Assembly (NCBI GenBank): GCA_022702705.1
Contig: JAKZJZ010000082.1
Coordinates: 1-64,000 of the forward strand
Reading direction: 5' to 3'
Length of the DNA stretch: 64,000 bases
Origin: Papilionanthe hookeriana x Papilionanthe teres
Taxonomy: Eukaryota > Streptophyta > Magnoliopsida > Asparagales > Orchidaceae
Shown: positions 24,500 through 36,330 of the stretch, in pieces
Numbering within the stretch: position 1 is the stretch's first letter
How the letters are laid out: each line of letters begins with the position of its first letter
Notes under the pieces: generated by a model
Database searches by the model: none
What the model was told of the DNA's origin: nothing
The model's input: the letters and a program-made list of their open reading frames with translations, nothing else
Position numbers and translations under genes: made by a program

Positions 24500-27400
24500 G
24501 ATGAGGTTTGCTCATTGAAAGGACGAGCGCGGTGTTACCTTCACGGACGATGATTTACTACTTGGAACGGCGGATCACAACCGACCGTTGTACATTTCGG
24601 TCGGTATAGGAAAGTTCACACTCTCCGAGGTGCTAGTTGATCCGGGGGCGTCAATTAATATAATGAACCTTCGAACGCTAGCTCTATTTAGAGATTGATG
24701 CCCGTGATCTCGAGGCAGACAAGATGATGCTAAGAGGCTTCAACCAGAAAGGAGAAAGAGCACTTGGATCGATAACACTGTTAATGAAGATCGGTGAATT
24801 AGCCAAGACAACCGCAAAGTTCCACATAATTGATTCTGAGACATCATTCAACGCTCTACTAGGCCGGTCATGGATCCATGAGAACCGGATGGTACAGTCG
24901 TCTCTACACCGATGTATAAAGTACTATGAAGGAGGACAAGAACGAGTGTATCAAAGGTGATTTGCAACCATTCTCCGTGCATGAAATCGGGAATCCACGA
25001 AGATGCGGCTTACTACGCACCTCCAAAGAAAAGCTGTCTTCTCTAGAAATGCCATACCAAAGCAAGAAAAAGAAGTACGAGACAACAAAGAACACTGAAA
25101 TTCAAGTTCAACGAGTTACTCACCACTCCCTTACGATGAAATGGTGAAGGTTTCTCCGTAACTCGCACATGAGGTCGAGGCCGGGGATGAGGTCGAGGAA
25201 GAACGGTGGAACGAGTTGAACGAAGAAACCGGTCATCGATGTTGATTGGGAGAATAGCTCGAAGAAGAAGAAGAAATCAAGAAAGAAGCAGATGACGATA
25301 AACCAAAGGAAACCCCAGTTCAAGATCTCTCTCGAAGATGAAAAGAATGAAGAATACAAAGCAATGTACGAGAAGATTAACCATTATGTACATACTATGA
25401 CCCTGACCCCGATCCATTCTAATAAGATCGAGGGTATGGTGGTCAAGGAAGTGCATGGTGGAGGTACTAAACCAATTAAGTTCTACCGTGGTGCTTCTTC
25501 TTCCAAAACTGAAAATGATGTACAATTTGAAGATATTACTTCTTCGAATTAATGGAATTGCTATTTGAGTGGTATTCTCCCTATGTTCAAAATTTAATTC
25601 GGCACGGTATTTTACCTAAGCAATGGTCGAAAGGCCAATCACAATGCTTTGAAAAGTTATGGAACAACGCCGGTTAGCCTCCCGATTCAAAACATGGTCT
25701 CGGATTCGGCACGGTAGGATCGAGTTGATGAAACGGGATTTTGCTTGGTTGTCACTTGCGAGCTTAATGAAGGCCGTTGGAAACCTCGGATGATCTCGAA
25801 GATGCAGTCAATCGAAGATGCTCCGCCGGAATTTGAAGAAGAAATTAAATCTACTGATAGACGAGTTAATGGAAGTTAACTTAGGTACTAGCGAAGAGCT
25901 TAGGCCGACCTTTGTTAGCTCCTTACTCAATAAAGAAGACTCTGAAGAAATAATCAAGCTATTAATGGAGTTCAAGGACTGTTTTTCTTGGAGTTATGAT
26001 GAAATGCCTGGATTAGCTCCAGAGGTCACAGTTCACAAGTTAGGAGTGGATCACACTACCGTTCCAGTCAGACAAGCTCCCAGAAGAATGCGTATAGAGA
26101 TTGAACAACAAGTTATAGCTGAAGTTAAGAAGCTAATAGATGCTAAATTTGTACGTGAAGAACAATACCCAACTTGGTTAGCCAACGTGGTACCAGTCAA
26201 AAAGAAGAATGGTCAGATCAGAATCTGTGTAGATTTCAGAGATTTGACTAAAGCATGCTCGAAGGACGACTTTTCGCTACTGATTCCACAATTAATGATC
26301 GACATCGCTTCGACACATGAAATATTCTCTTTCATGGATGGATCATCAGGATACGATCGGATAAAGATGGCGAGCGGGAGGTGAAAAGCTCACGGCCTTC
26401 GGAACACCGATCGGAATATCCTTGCCGCACGATAATGCCTTTCGGATTGAAGAACGTAGGAGCAACTTACCAAAGAGCAATGATGAGGATTTTTGATGAT
26501 CTCATTCACAACTAAGTCGAGTGCTTACGTGGATGATGTGGTCATCAAAAGCAAGCTAAAGGAAGATCATTTGTATGATTTGAGAATTGTTTTCGAGCGA
26601 TTAAGATAATTTAATCTTAAGATGAATCCCTTAAAATGCACTTTCGGCGTCACCTACGGGAAATTCTTAGGATTTGTTGTTTGACATCGGGGAAATGAGA
26701 TTGATCCGGAGAAGATTAAAGCTATCTTAGAAATGCCGCCTCCTAAAACCTTGAAATAACTACGATCCTTTCAAGGAAAATTGGCATATCTTCGACGCTT
26801 TATCTCGAATTTGTCAGGTAGGTGTCAGTCCTTCTCGGCAAATTAAAAAGGACGCCAAATTCATTTGGGAAAAGAAATGCCAACGGGCCTTCGAGGACAT
26901 TGAGCAATATCTAATGACACCTCCTATCTTAGCAGCCCCAGTCTCGGCCAGACCGTTGATACTTTATACCGCAGCTTTAGACGACTCCCTTGGAGCCCTG
27001 TTAGCCCAGGTCAATGACGAGGGAAATGAAAACACGCTCTACTACTTAAGCCTTCGTCTAATTCGACGGAAGTAAAGTATCCTTCGATTAAGAAGCAATG
27101 TTTGGCCCTGATCTTCGCCGCTCAAAAGCTCATGCATTACATGCTTTCTCATAAGGTAAACCTTATCTCGAAAGTTAATCCGTTGCAATATTTGATGACC
27201 CACCCGATGCTTTCCTGCAGACTTGCTAGGTGGTCGATGATACTATTGCAATTCGATATAACTTTTGTTCCTCTTCGTGTCGTGAAAGGACAAGTCCTAA
27301 CGAGACTTCCTCGCAGCACATCCTTTGCTGGCAGAATCTCCTCTCAATGAAGACTTGCCAGACAAGCAGATAATGATCTTACAAGATCCCGATAATCAGC

Positions 27401-27970
27401 GTTGGGAATTGTACTTTGATGGATCATCTTCAGCACGAGAAAGATAGAGAATCACAAACGATAGTGCCGGTAAAGGCGGGAATCGGACTAATCTTTATAA
27501 CAGCTAGAGCGAGGGATGTTAAGATACTCCTATCACCTAATAGAACCATGTACAAATAACGAAGTAGAATACGAAGCTCTCGAAGCGGGATTGGAATTAA
27601 CCATTCGGATGGGTATAATGGATATCAAATTCTACGGAGATTCGCGGTTGATCGATCATCGGATTGTCGGACGGACGTGAATTCGAGAACCGAGGCTCGA
27701 GCAGTACTTTCAGTATGCCATGAAACTATTGGAGCAAATTCCAAATGTAACAATCTACAAGATTCCCAGAAAAGAAAATGCTCTTGCAGATGTGTTATCC
27801 CGCCTCACAAAAGAGTTTGCTGCTTACAGGGTGAATCAGTTGAAGTGTCAGTTCAGGGACATCATGTTCTCTCACAGCTCGACATTGACACGATACACAA
27901 GTCAGAAAAAGAGGATGAAACGATTGCGGTAGTAACGAGAAAATGCGAGACAAGGCGGCGTCGGCGTTAA
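24500..27970 (+). pseudogene. pol: Tat-B pol, first part: protease, reverse transcriptase, RNase H, archaeal-type RNase H (broken)
   Basis: Domains in order: aspartic protease at about 24570-24900 with LVDPGAS at about 24630-24650 (Pro in place of the usual Ser or Thr) and NALLGRSWIH; reverse transcriptase at about 25950-26700, with VRQAPRRMRIE, NVVPVKKKNGQIRICVDFRD, FMDGSSGYDRI and the catalytic YVDD at 26526-26537; a Ty3-type RNase H remnant at about 26940-27150 (LYTAALDDSLGALLAQ); a second, archaeal-type RNase H at about 27400-27850 (WELYFDGSSS, NEVEYEAL, IPNVTIYKIPRKENALADVLSR). Two RNase H domains are known in Tat elements. The longest open part is 25818-26384. Frameshifts follow at about 26380, 26510 and 27350. 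Integrase continues at 39936, after the Athila-R insertion. Confidence 0.9.
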
Positions 27971-28012
27971 TGAACTACACGCGAAACAGGAAACCTACCG
28001 GACGATAAATCG

Positions 28013-28017
28013 TTAGG
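28013..28017. repeat. Target site duplication of Athila-R, left
   Basis: TTAGG here against TTAGC at 39936-39940. The empty homologous site in Tat-C (13468-13472, minus strand) reads TTAGC, so the left copy carries one change. Confidence 0.8.
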
Positions 28018-29769
28018 CGGCCGACCCGCAATAATGCGGTAATATTCGCTTCCAAAAGATAGCAAATCCCGACTCAATTTATAAATAACGGCTAATGTAT
28101 AAAATTAATATGATGTAAATTTAAAAAATATTTTTACACACTAGGGGTACTACGCAAGTATACGTATCGTTTCAAGTAATATAAGGCTTTGAAACAAAGA
28201 CCCCGATATCGATCCCAGGGGAAGAATTATAGTGATAAATTTTCTAAATTAACATATTTTTTTATCTTTTAATTTAATTATAAATTACTATTAATTTACT
28301 AGATTGAAATAAAGAAAACAATAATAAGAAAATGATTTATGAAAACTATATAAAATAAACAACTTTCTTTCCTTCGATTAATCTATGATTTTTAAGATAA
28401 TTTAGTATTCGTTGGAGAATTTGATTTATGGTATTGTGCCAAATAGAAGCATTCCTATTCTTTACCCTTTGATCCAGGCGCAAAGAACATTAGGCTAATT
28501 TACGGATCGAGTCCGGATGTATTGTTAGTAGAATGGGTTAATCTGAGCTCACACTTCTAGATGTCCAAGAGTGGCTATGGTCGGCCATACTAGTGACCCT
28601 TTCCTAATCTATAAATCAAATTATAAGAATTTAGTCCTGTCACTCTAAAAACTTATCAATTCTATGCCATTTAAATCTTATCTTCCTATTTATTTACACT
28701 TCACCTTGAATAGCTCGCACATGGCCTTCGACTACCTAAGGATTCATGTGACATTTACAAGTTAAGAGTTCTTCTTCTTCAAGGTCTCAAAACTCTTCGA
28801 CGGGATTTAACAATTTAAATGGCCAATTTAAAAAGTAAAGTAAGATCGAGTATTAATGTCATCACAATGTTTTGAAAGTATTTTGAATTTCAATTCTCCA
28901 TCGAATCATTATATTATCTTATACTATCTCTTCATAATTGAAGGAAGAAAGTAAACTAACTACTCGAGAACACATTACAAATAAATAACAAAACATGATA
29001 AATAAACTTTGAATCAAATATAAAAATACTTATCTCAAATATTTCTTCTTCGGATCTTCCGATTCCTACCGACTCCACGAGTGTAATGAACTCCGGATGC
29101 GATAACTTGAAAATAAACTCACTAAACTAAACAAAAGTGGCCCTAAATTTCTCTCTCTATTTCTCTCTCTAAGGATGAGAGATCCTAAGTGGATAAGAGA
29201 AAGGGTTACAATGGGAGGGGCACGATTTCGAAGAAATGGACCCCTATTTATAGGCTTCGAGGGTTGCCTTGAGGCACCTCTTCAAAACATGTCCACATTC
29301 AATGAATCTTCTAGAAGGTCGGTACGGCGCCTGGCGCGGACACCGCATCGGGTTCTTCGCACCTCTTCACTTGGGCTCGCACCTCTTCACGTTTAAAATC
29401 ATTTTGGAGCGTCCGAATGCAATGTATCACATGTCCTATTATCAAGGAACAATGCCGCGTCTTCTAGAATGCACTAATAACCGCTCACTCCATCAAAATA
29501 GTCGATCAAACGATGTCAAAAACTTGACGGGTTTTGTATCGAGTACGAGTGCTAAGCGCCGGCTTACAGCGCCTAGGCGTCAGGCCATATTTTTTATACT
29601 TTTTGTATTTTGCTCCATTTTTGCTCCTTTTTGCTCCTTTTTCCTGTTTAGACCTTTTTACATCACCTACATCCAAAAAAACAAAAAATACCTTTCATTA
29701 AAGCATTATATCCTTAGAAATTAATAAGAATTAAGACATAAAGAAAAAGGTATTTATTTTTATAGATCA
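28018..29769 (-). repeat. Athila-R 3' LTR
   Basis: It reads TGATCTATA... from 29769 leftwards and ends at about 28018, where Tat-B sequence resumes after the target duplication. The TATA box is at 29244-29253 and GGCGCC blocks are at 29318-29345 and 29547-29585. Confidence 0.9.
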
Positions 29770-29772
29770 AAA

Positions 29773-29784
29773 TCCCCCAAACTT
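29773..29784 (-). other. Polypurine tract of Athila-R
   Basis: On the minus strand it reads AAGTTTGGGGGA, as in Athila-F, directly before the 3' LTR. Confidence 0.8.
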
Positions 29785-30204
29785 AAATGTTACTTGTCCT
29801 CGAAGTAACTCTTTCTACTATATAAAGTATATAACCTTTGGAATAAAAGATAAATATTTAAGATTCCTTATAATTTTTTATTTTATAAAGTCTTTAGTAA
29901 ATTATTAACCCAATTTCACTAACTAGGTTTAATTTTAAGAATTTAAAGAATATTTAACTACCAAATCATAAGATTTCAAACTTTCCATCCATTTTGAAAA
30001 TAATAGAAGTCTATTGTATTAAGCTTTTATAGATTATTTACAAGAAAAAGATCTTCTTGAAAATTTTTTCTAAATAAGTATTTATGTATAAAAATTAAGT
30101 AAAGTATGTAACTAGTTTTCTTCCTATAAGTTAATTCAAGTGAAGCCGATTTTTGATTAGGCATTTCCTCGAGCTTCTCCTCTCTTCTCTTTTTTTTTCG
30201 CTCT

Positions 30205-30282
<78 letters not shown>

Positions 30283-31118
30283 GATTACTATATCTGGATA
30301 GCACTGTTAATGGTTTTGAACTTCACTATCCTTAACTTATATTTTCAAAACTTATACATTTCCACTTAATTATTATAACATAAATAAGAATTCAAAAAGA
30401 TTTCCAATCTTTTCTTTTTCAAGTGATAATTTTTTATTACTTAATATTTCTAAAATTCTATTATTTCTATCATGAATAGAAAAAATTATTTATCTTATTC
30501 TTCTTTAAGTTAAATAATTCTATTCTTAAAATCAATCAAAGTTAGTAAAATTTTGGTTAATTTTCACTAAATTGTTTATAATTTAAAAAATAAAAGTGAT
30601 CTCAAATAAATTCTTCATTCCTTAAGTTATGTTAAAAAGTTTTTTATTTATATGAAAATATTAGCTCTTTAAGGACAAATAAACTTTAATTTTGAATGGA
30701 TTTTCCCTTCCCTAAACTTAAGTTTTGGTATACTTATGATAATTTGAAAGTATGAGAGAAAGAAAATCATAAGAGTTTTTAATATGTAAAAACAATCTTA
30801 AAAAGAAATATTAACTTCTATTATGCTTTTATGAATAATTAAGATAAAATTTAAGCATGTATAAAAAGTAAGCAGGCTAATTTTATGATGATACTAAATT
30901 TGAAACATAATTAAAACAAAAGTAAAATTATTAATTACTAAACAGAGTAGACTAAAACAACATATAAATTAATTCTAACTTCGTCTCGACACAATATACT
31001 AAGAATATTTTAACAACAGAATCTTAACACTAATCAATCAACATACATCAAACACAAAACAAAACAAACAAAACAAACAAAACAAACTAACGAGTAGCTC
31101 GACATAAAGATGCTATAA
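29785..31118 (-). other. Athila-R 3' untranslated region
   Basis: AT-rich and homologous to 9509-10741 of Athila-F. It has no gene; it contains the TA microsatellite at 30211-30279. Confidence 0.75.
30211..30279. repeat. (AT)n microsatellite, about 34 units
   Basis: An uninterrupted AT dinucleotide run. Athila-F has only CTCTATAAAA at the same place (about 10331), so the run expanded in this copy. The tyrosine-isoleucine open frame across it is an artefact of the repeat. Confidence 0.95.
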
Positions 31119-32288
31119 CTACCGGTCACTAGGCGTAGCCTCATCATCATCATCATCACCAAAGGAAAATTCTACGTCCTTAGGATCGACAAATGGTGTG
31201 AATCTAGGAAAAGTAGGAAAATTAACATCATGTTCACCCTTCAGAAATCTAACTTGGGCTTCATCATACTCGGCATCATAACTACTCTTCCTCTTGGTAT
31301 AATCGGATAAATGATCTAGTTTCCTAACAATAGTATCGATCTGCGAGTGAGTTTGAAATAACTCCTAGCTGCTCGCTCTAAAAGCCGATCATGCATGATT
31401 CCCGAAATCCGATGGTGGCTCGGCAGAAGTAGAGGGTCGAGAAGTAGAAGGTCTACACGAAGTATGTGCAGAAGTAGAAGGAGCGGTTGATCTCTTCCCT
31501 CGAAGACGATCATAGATACTAACACTCTCCTGCCCAATTGGCTTGGTAGACTTTAACTTCTCCTCAGAAATATCAGTAGTGACTCTATTACTAACACATA
31601 GTGAATAGATCAGAGGAGATGGAAATCCCAATCCAACGGAAGTCGTCTGGACCTCGCAGGTAGAATCCACAAAATCATAAATAATGCTCCCAACATCAAT
31701 AGGCTTCCTCTCCCGAATGCGGTAGTTTAAGATCGCTCGATCTCTAGTCACTTCACTCGGGTGGTTGGAAGGTAACAATCTTGCAGAAATAAAATAGTGC
31801 CATGCTTTAGAAATACCATTTAACTCGGAGGATTTGAAGTTTACCCTTTTCAGTTCACGATCTTCTAAGATCCAGATACCGTCAGTTAGATAAGCAATGA
31901 TCATATCCAAATCTTCCTCAGATGGTGATAATCCAGAATAATAACACTCAATAGTCGGTGGCAGACCATCAAATATGTTGATTCTTTCTAGACTAAATCC
32001 TACTCTGATTCCTCTGACAAAGACTTCATAATCCTTGGCATCCAGAAAATTTGCATAAAATTCTCGAACAATCGGGATAACAGCAACAACAGTAAAATAA
32101 CAAAATCGTTGCTAATTGTGTGCAACAATAGTGTTTTTGATCATTTCTCGGGATGATAGAAACTTCGTTCGAAATGAACTTTCTAGACATCGCAAATTCA
32201 TGGAAGCGAAAATGCTTGCTGCCGTAGTAGAAAATTTCTTGCTATTAAAGTTATCTCATGCCTTCCCGCGTTTAAATTTTGGAGCCAT
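31119..32288 (-). pseudogene. Athila-R ORF3 ('env-like' position), putative plant transposon protein (broken)
   Basis: Start ATG at 32286-32288; stop at 31119-31121 after the acidic tail FGDDDDDEAT. The core is the same as in Athila-F: VREFYANFLDAKDYEVFVRG, RINIFDGLPPTIECYYSGLS, AWHYFISARLLPSNH, VTRDRAILNYRIRERKPIDVGSIIYDF. The longest open part (31389-31910) holds the C-terminal half of the domain and a Ser/Pro/Thr-rich region. It has fewer breaks than the Athila-F copy, but frameshifts remain near 32100 and 31390. The product would be about 389 residues. No signal peptide or membrane helix is visible. Confidence 0.75.
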
Positions 32289-33087
32289 CTAAACGTGAAA
32301 GAAAACAAGAACAAATTTAGGAATCAAAGATTTAAACTCTTTTTATGTTTATAAAACATAAAATAAGTTTAGAAATCCAAAGAAATCACTAAAAATCAAA
32401 AAAAATTTCTAAAATTTCAATTCTTAGCAAAACCTAGGGAAATTTATGGTGAAAATCTAAAATAAATGGTTTAAAGTGTAGATCTGACCTTGAGACGAAG
32501 AAATTGAGTGGTTTCGCGCTCAAATCCTTGATGTTTTGACCTCAAAATGGATCTAGAGGATGTATTTTCGTGAAAATGGGGAAGAAGATGAAGCTTAGGC
32601 GTCAAAAATGGCTTTTGGGGGTTATTTAAGTAAATTTTCGGGTACGAAGTCAAGCGGCGCTTCAGCGCCGAGTGCAGCGCCTAGGCGCCGGACTGCGCTT
32701 TCACGAAAAATTATTTTTAAATTTAATTTTCCACCAAAATTCATAAATTCAACTTCCAATTACTCATACCAAGGTAGTGCTTCGGTTTCTAACTTCCACA
32801 ACATTTTTCAAAAATTTATAAAAATTATATATTAAATCCACCAATCAAATATAAGGTTTCAATCAAACTCACTAAATTCCATTTATAACCTTCGATATTG
32901 ACTCGATACATTCCAGTGTAAGTACTATATTTGATTCAAGTTCCTAATACACACTCAAACATAACAATTTCTAAGCAAAAATAACACACATTGAACATGA
33001 AAGCAAATACACAAACAAACACGATCGATTCTCTAAATTGATACAACAACTCGACAAACCATAATAACTATCTCATTACCGAATATA
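32289..33087 (-). other. Athila-R spacer with GGCGCC palindrome module
   Basis: Homologue of 7571-8365. The GC-rich block is at about 32654-32692. No gene is visible. Confidence 0.65.
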
Positions 33088-33435
33088 TTAATCTTCACAA
33101 GGGAAATTGTGTATTCCACTTGGAAAGAACACGAACGCTCTCGGGAAATCCGTAGCCGTTTTTTCGTCAATCCACTTGTTCTTCGCATACATTTCAACTT
33201 GAGCATCTTGATATGCCGCAAAATGATCAAATTGAAGTTTCATTTGCCATTCTAGATGTTCAACTTGATGAAACATCTTATGAAGGAGATCTCCAATGCT
33301 TTTAAACTCCGCGTCAAACTTATCCAAACGACTATAAATTTTCTCTAAACTTACAGCGATGAAACCATTGAAGTAGGGTTGAGGATCTTTTGAAACCTTG
33401 TCCCTAGCTTCGTCTCCATTATTTCTTCCTTCCAT
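33088..33435 (-). CDS. Athila-R accessory ORF, unknown function (115 aa, intact)
   Basis: Intact frame from ATG 33433-33435 to the stop at 33088; an in-frame upstream Met at 33462 is not shared with Athila-F. The two copies agree over most of the length: ARDKVS, PYFNGFIAVSLEKI, a heptad-like stretch RLDKFDAEFKSIGDLLHKMF, QVEHLEWQMKLQFDHFAAYQ, KNKWIDEKTATDFPRA and FFPSGIHNFPCED. It is probably a soluble helical protein with a short coiled coil. I know no family for it. It stands between integrase and ORF3 with GGCGCC-rich spacers on both sides. Confidence 0.68.
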   Translation of the reverse strand: MEGRNNGDEARDKVSKDPQPYFNGFIAVSLEKIYSRLDKFDAEFKSIGDLLHKMFHQVEHLEWQMKLQFDHFAAYQDAQVEMYAKNKWIDEKTATDFPRAFVFFPSGIHNFPCED

Positions 33436-34060
33436 TTCTTCAAAATTTCTCAAATCTCTCAAGAATGAAGTGCAAGGGACGTAATTTTGATTGCTTGTTT
33501 GTTAGGGAAGAAGATAGGTTGATTTAAAGGGGAAAATCGTGTGAAAAACTCAAAATTTTCGATTTTTGCACAACTCAGTAACCGTGGCGCTTAAGCGCCG
33601 AATGCGCGCCTAGGCGTCGGACCTATTGATACATAGTTGATTCGGCGCTTAGGTGCCAAATTCAGTGCTTAGGCGCCGGAACTATGTTCGACTCCGTTTC
33701 GTCTAATCGTCGAATTTCAAAATTTCATTCTCCGAGATAGGTAAATTATACTGGTAAGAGTATTTTAGACTCGATCATTATTAAACTATCATAATGAAGG
33801 TTAACTTGATCTCCTTCTTACTCGTATTCGAGAATAGAGTGATCCTATTTTTAAATCTTACATACTTAAAATAATTTTTAGCCTACGTCATTAAAGACTT
33901 ATAAGAATCAAATTTTTCTAAAGTAATATAAAATTAATCAAGATCGAGGCATAACCTTACATCAAAATATAAAGACACTCAAAACACAAGATAATTATGG
34001 GTTGCCTCCCACAAAGCGGTTGGTTTAACGTCATCAGCCCGACTTAAGAAAATCTTTAAT
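33436..34060 (-). other. Athila-R spacer with GGCGCC palindrome module
   Basis: Homologue of 6602-7221. The GC-rich block with four half-site pairs is at about 33585-33680. No gene is visible. Confidence 0.68.
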
Positions 34061-36330
34061 CGGAGTTGACTCGATTTATAAGCCTCTTTATAAATCTTTT
34101 AAATATCTCCCGAAATAAGGCTTCGATCTTACTCACATTTACTATAAAAATTTTTTCTGTTTTGGGATCTTTAATATCCACGACTCCATAATGGTATACT
34201 TTCTCAACTAAATAGGGTCCAATCTATTTAGATCTTAATTTTCCAGGAAAAATTCTTAAACGAGAATTAAACAGTAATACTTTTTGTCCAGGCTCAAAAA
34301 TTTTTTCTGAAATTTTCTTATCATGCAACAACTTCATTTTCTCTTTATAAATTCTCGCATTTTCATACGATTCGTTTCTAATTTCTTCCATCTCATTTAG
34401 TTGTAATAATCATTTTTCTCCTACTTTATTCAAATTAAAATTAAACTCCTTTATCACCCAATACGCTTTATGTTCGAGTTCTACGGAGTAAGTGACAATG
34501 TTTACTATAAATTAACCGGTAAGGTGACATTCGATTGGTGTCTTATAAGTCGTTCTATAAGCTCATAATGCGGAATCAAGTCCATCGACCCAATCGGTTC
34601 TTTTAGGATTAACGGTTTTCTCTAAAATTCTTTTAATTTCTCTGTTTGATACTTCGGCCATTCCACTAGTTTGTGGGTGATAAGCGAGTTGCAATTCTAT
34701 GTTTGATTCCAAATTTTTGTTGTAATGATTGAATTCTTATATTCCTGAAATGACTTGCACCATAAGTGATAATAGTAGGTGGTTGCGATTCAGCGATAAT
34801 TTTCACTTTTGCTTGATCTACTTCCATCCCTTTTTGTGATACTTTGTGACCAAGTACAATGCCTTTTGTGACCATGAATTGACATTTTTCCCGAGTTAAG
34901 AACTAAATTTGTTTCTTCACATCTTTTCGGAACTTTGGCTATGTTTTCCAAACAAGATTCGAAGAAGTTACAAAGGCGAAAAATCATCAATGAATATTTC
35001 AATTCTTTTGTCAATCAAATCACAAAATATTGACATCATTACATCTTTGAAAAGTTGCGGGTGCATTACATAAACCAAAAGACAATCTTATAAAATCAAA
35101 TGTTCCATAAGGAATTATTAATGTTGTATTTTCTTGGTCCTCGGGAGCAATAAGTAATTGATGATAACCGAATATCCATCCGGAAAACGAAATATGAGTG
35201 TCCAGCTAATTTATCGAGAATTTGATCCAAGAAAGGTAAAGGAAAATGATCCTTTCTAGTGGCTTTATTTAATTTCCTATAGTCAATACAAATTCGCCAT
35301 CCGAGTAACTTATCTTATAGGAATAAGTTCATTTTTTTCATTAACAATGACGAGTTACACCTCCTTTCTTCGGAAGACAATGAATAGGACTTACCCGTTG
35401 ACTATACGAAATAGGATAAATAATACCGAGCATCTAACCATTTAATAATTTCTTTTTTAACAACCTCTTTCATGATAGGATTTAATCTTCTTTGCGATTC
35501 TATAGTAGGTTTAAAATTTTCTTCCATTAAGATTCTATGCATGCAAATGGAAGGGCTTATTCCTCTTATATCAGCAATAGTCCAACCAAAGGCTTTCTTA
35601 TAATTCTTTAACACACCTAGTAGTTTTTCTTTTTGATCTTTAATCAGTTCAGAAGAAATAATAACAGGTAAAGTTAATGAATTTCCAAGAAACACATATT
35701 TTAAATGGGAAGGTAACATTTTTTAATTCTAGTTCGGCGGTTTTTTTAATTGAGGGTAAAAGCATATCATTTTGAGTTATGTCTAAAGTTTCCCAATTAT
35801 CTTTAATAAAATGAGACTCTTCTTGTTCTACCACTTCATCTTCATCAATTAAAAATTTAAATTTTTCTTCGAAATGACTTTACATTTTTCTTGATAATGT
35901 TTTTCAATTAAATAATCAATTATATCCATTCGATAACATTTCTCTTTATCAGGGTACCTCATTGATTTAAGAACATTGAATTTAATTTCTTGATCATTAA
36001 CTCTCATGGTTAGTTCTCCTTTTTGAACATCAATCATAGCTGGTCCGGTAGCTAGGAAAGGTCTCCCTAAAATAATAGGTATCTCTTTATCTTCTTCCAT
36101 ATCAAGTACTATGAAATCTACAGGGAAGATAAATTTATCCACTTTAACAAGGACATCCTCTATAACTCCTTTAGGATAAGTGACGGATCTATCGACTAAT
36201 CGAAGGGTTACGGTGGTGGGAGTAATATCTCTTAAATCCAATTTTCGAAAGATAGAAAATGGCATAAGATTTACACTTGCTCCTAAATCACATAAAGTTT
36301 TTCCCCAAATTTTTTCTCCAATAGCACAGG
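34061..36330 (-). pseudogene. pol: Athila-R pol with internal deletion (protease, RT, truncated integrase)
   Basis: Reading right to left: protease with DLGAS just before 36265 and IILGRPFLA at about 36050-36080 (open frame 35849-36265); the RT N-terminal region (open frame 35402-35719 with KKAFGWTIADI); broken RT with the catalytic pair in IFIDDFS (Asp codons 34983-34988). RT then runs straight into the integrase core: IIAESQPPTIIT is followed by YGASHFRNIRIQS in one frame (34666-34875). RNase H, the zinc-binding domain and the first catalytic Asp of integrase are absent. The integrase C terminus with KWIGPY and VVDIKDPK lies at about 34080-34240. The copy cannot be autonomous. Confidence 0.88.

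Noticed and set aside
30153..30335. Open frame with a long Tyr-Ile repeat
   Set aside because: It is produced by the TA microsatellite.
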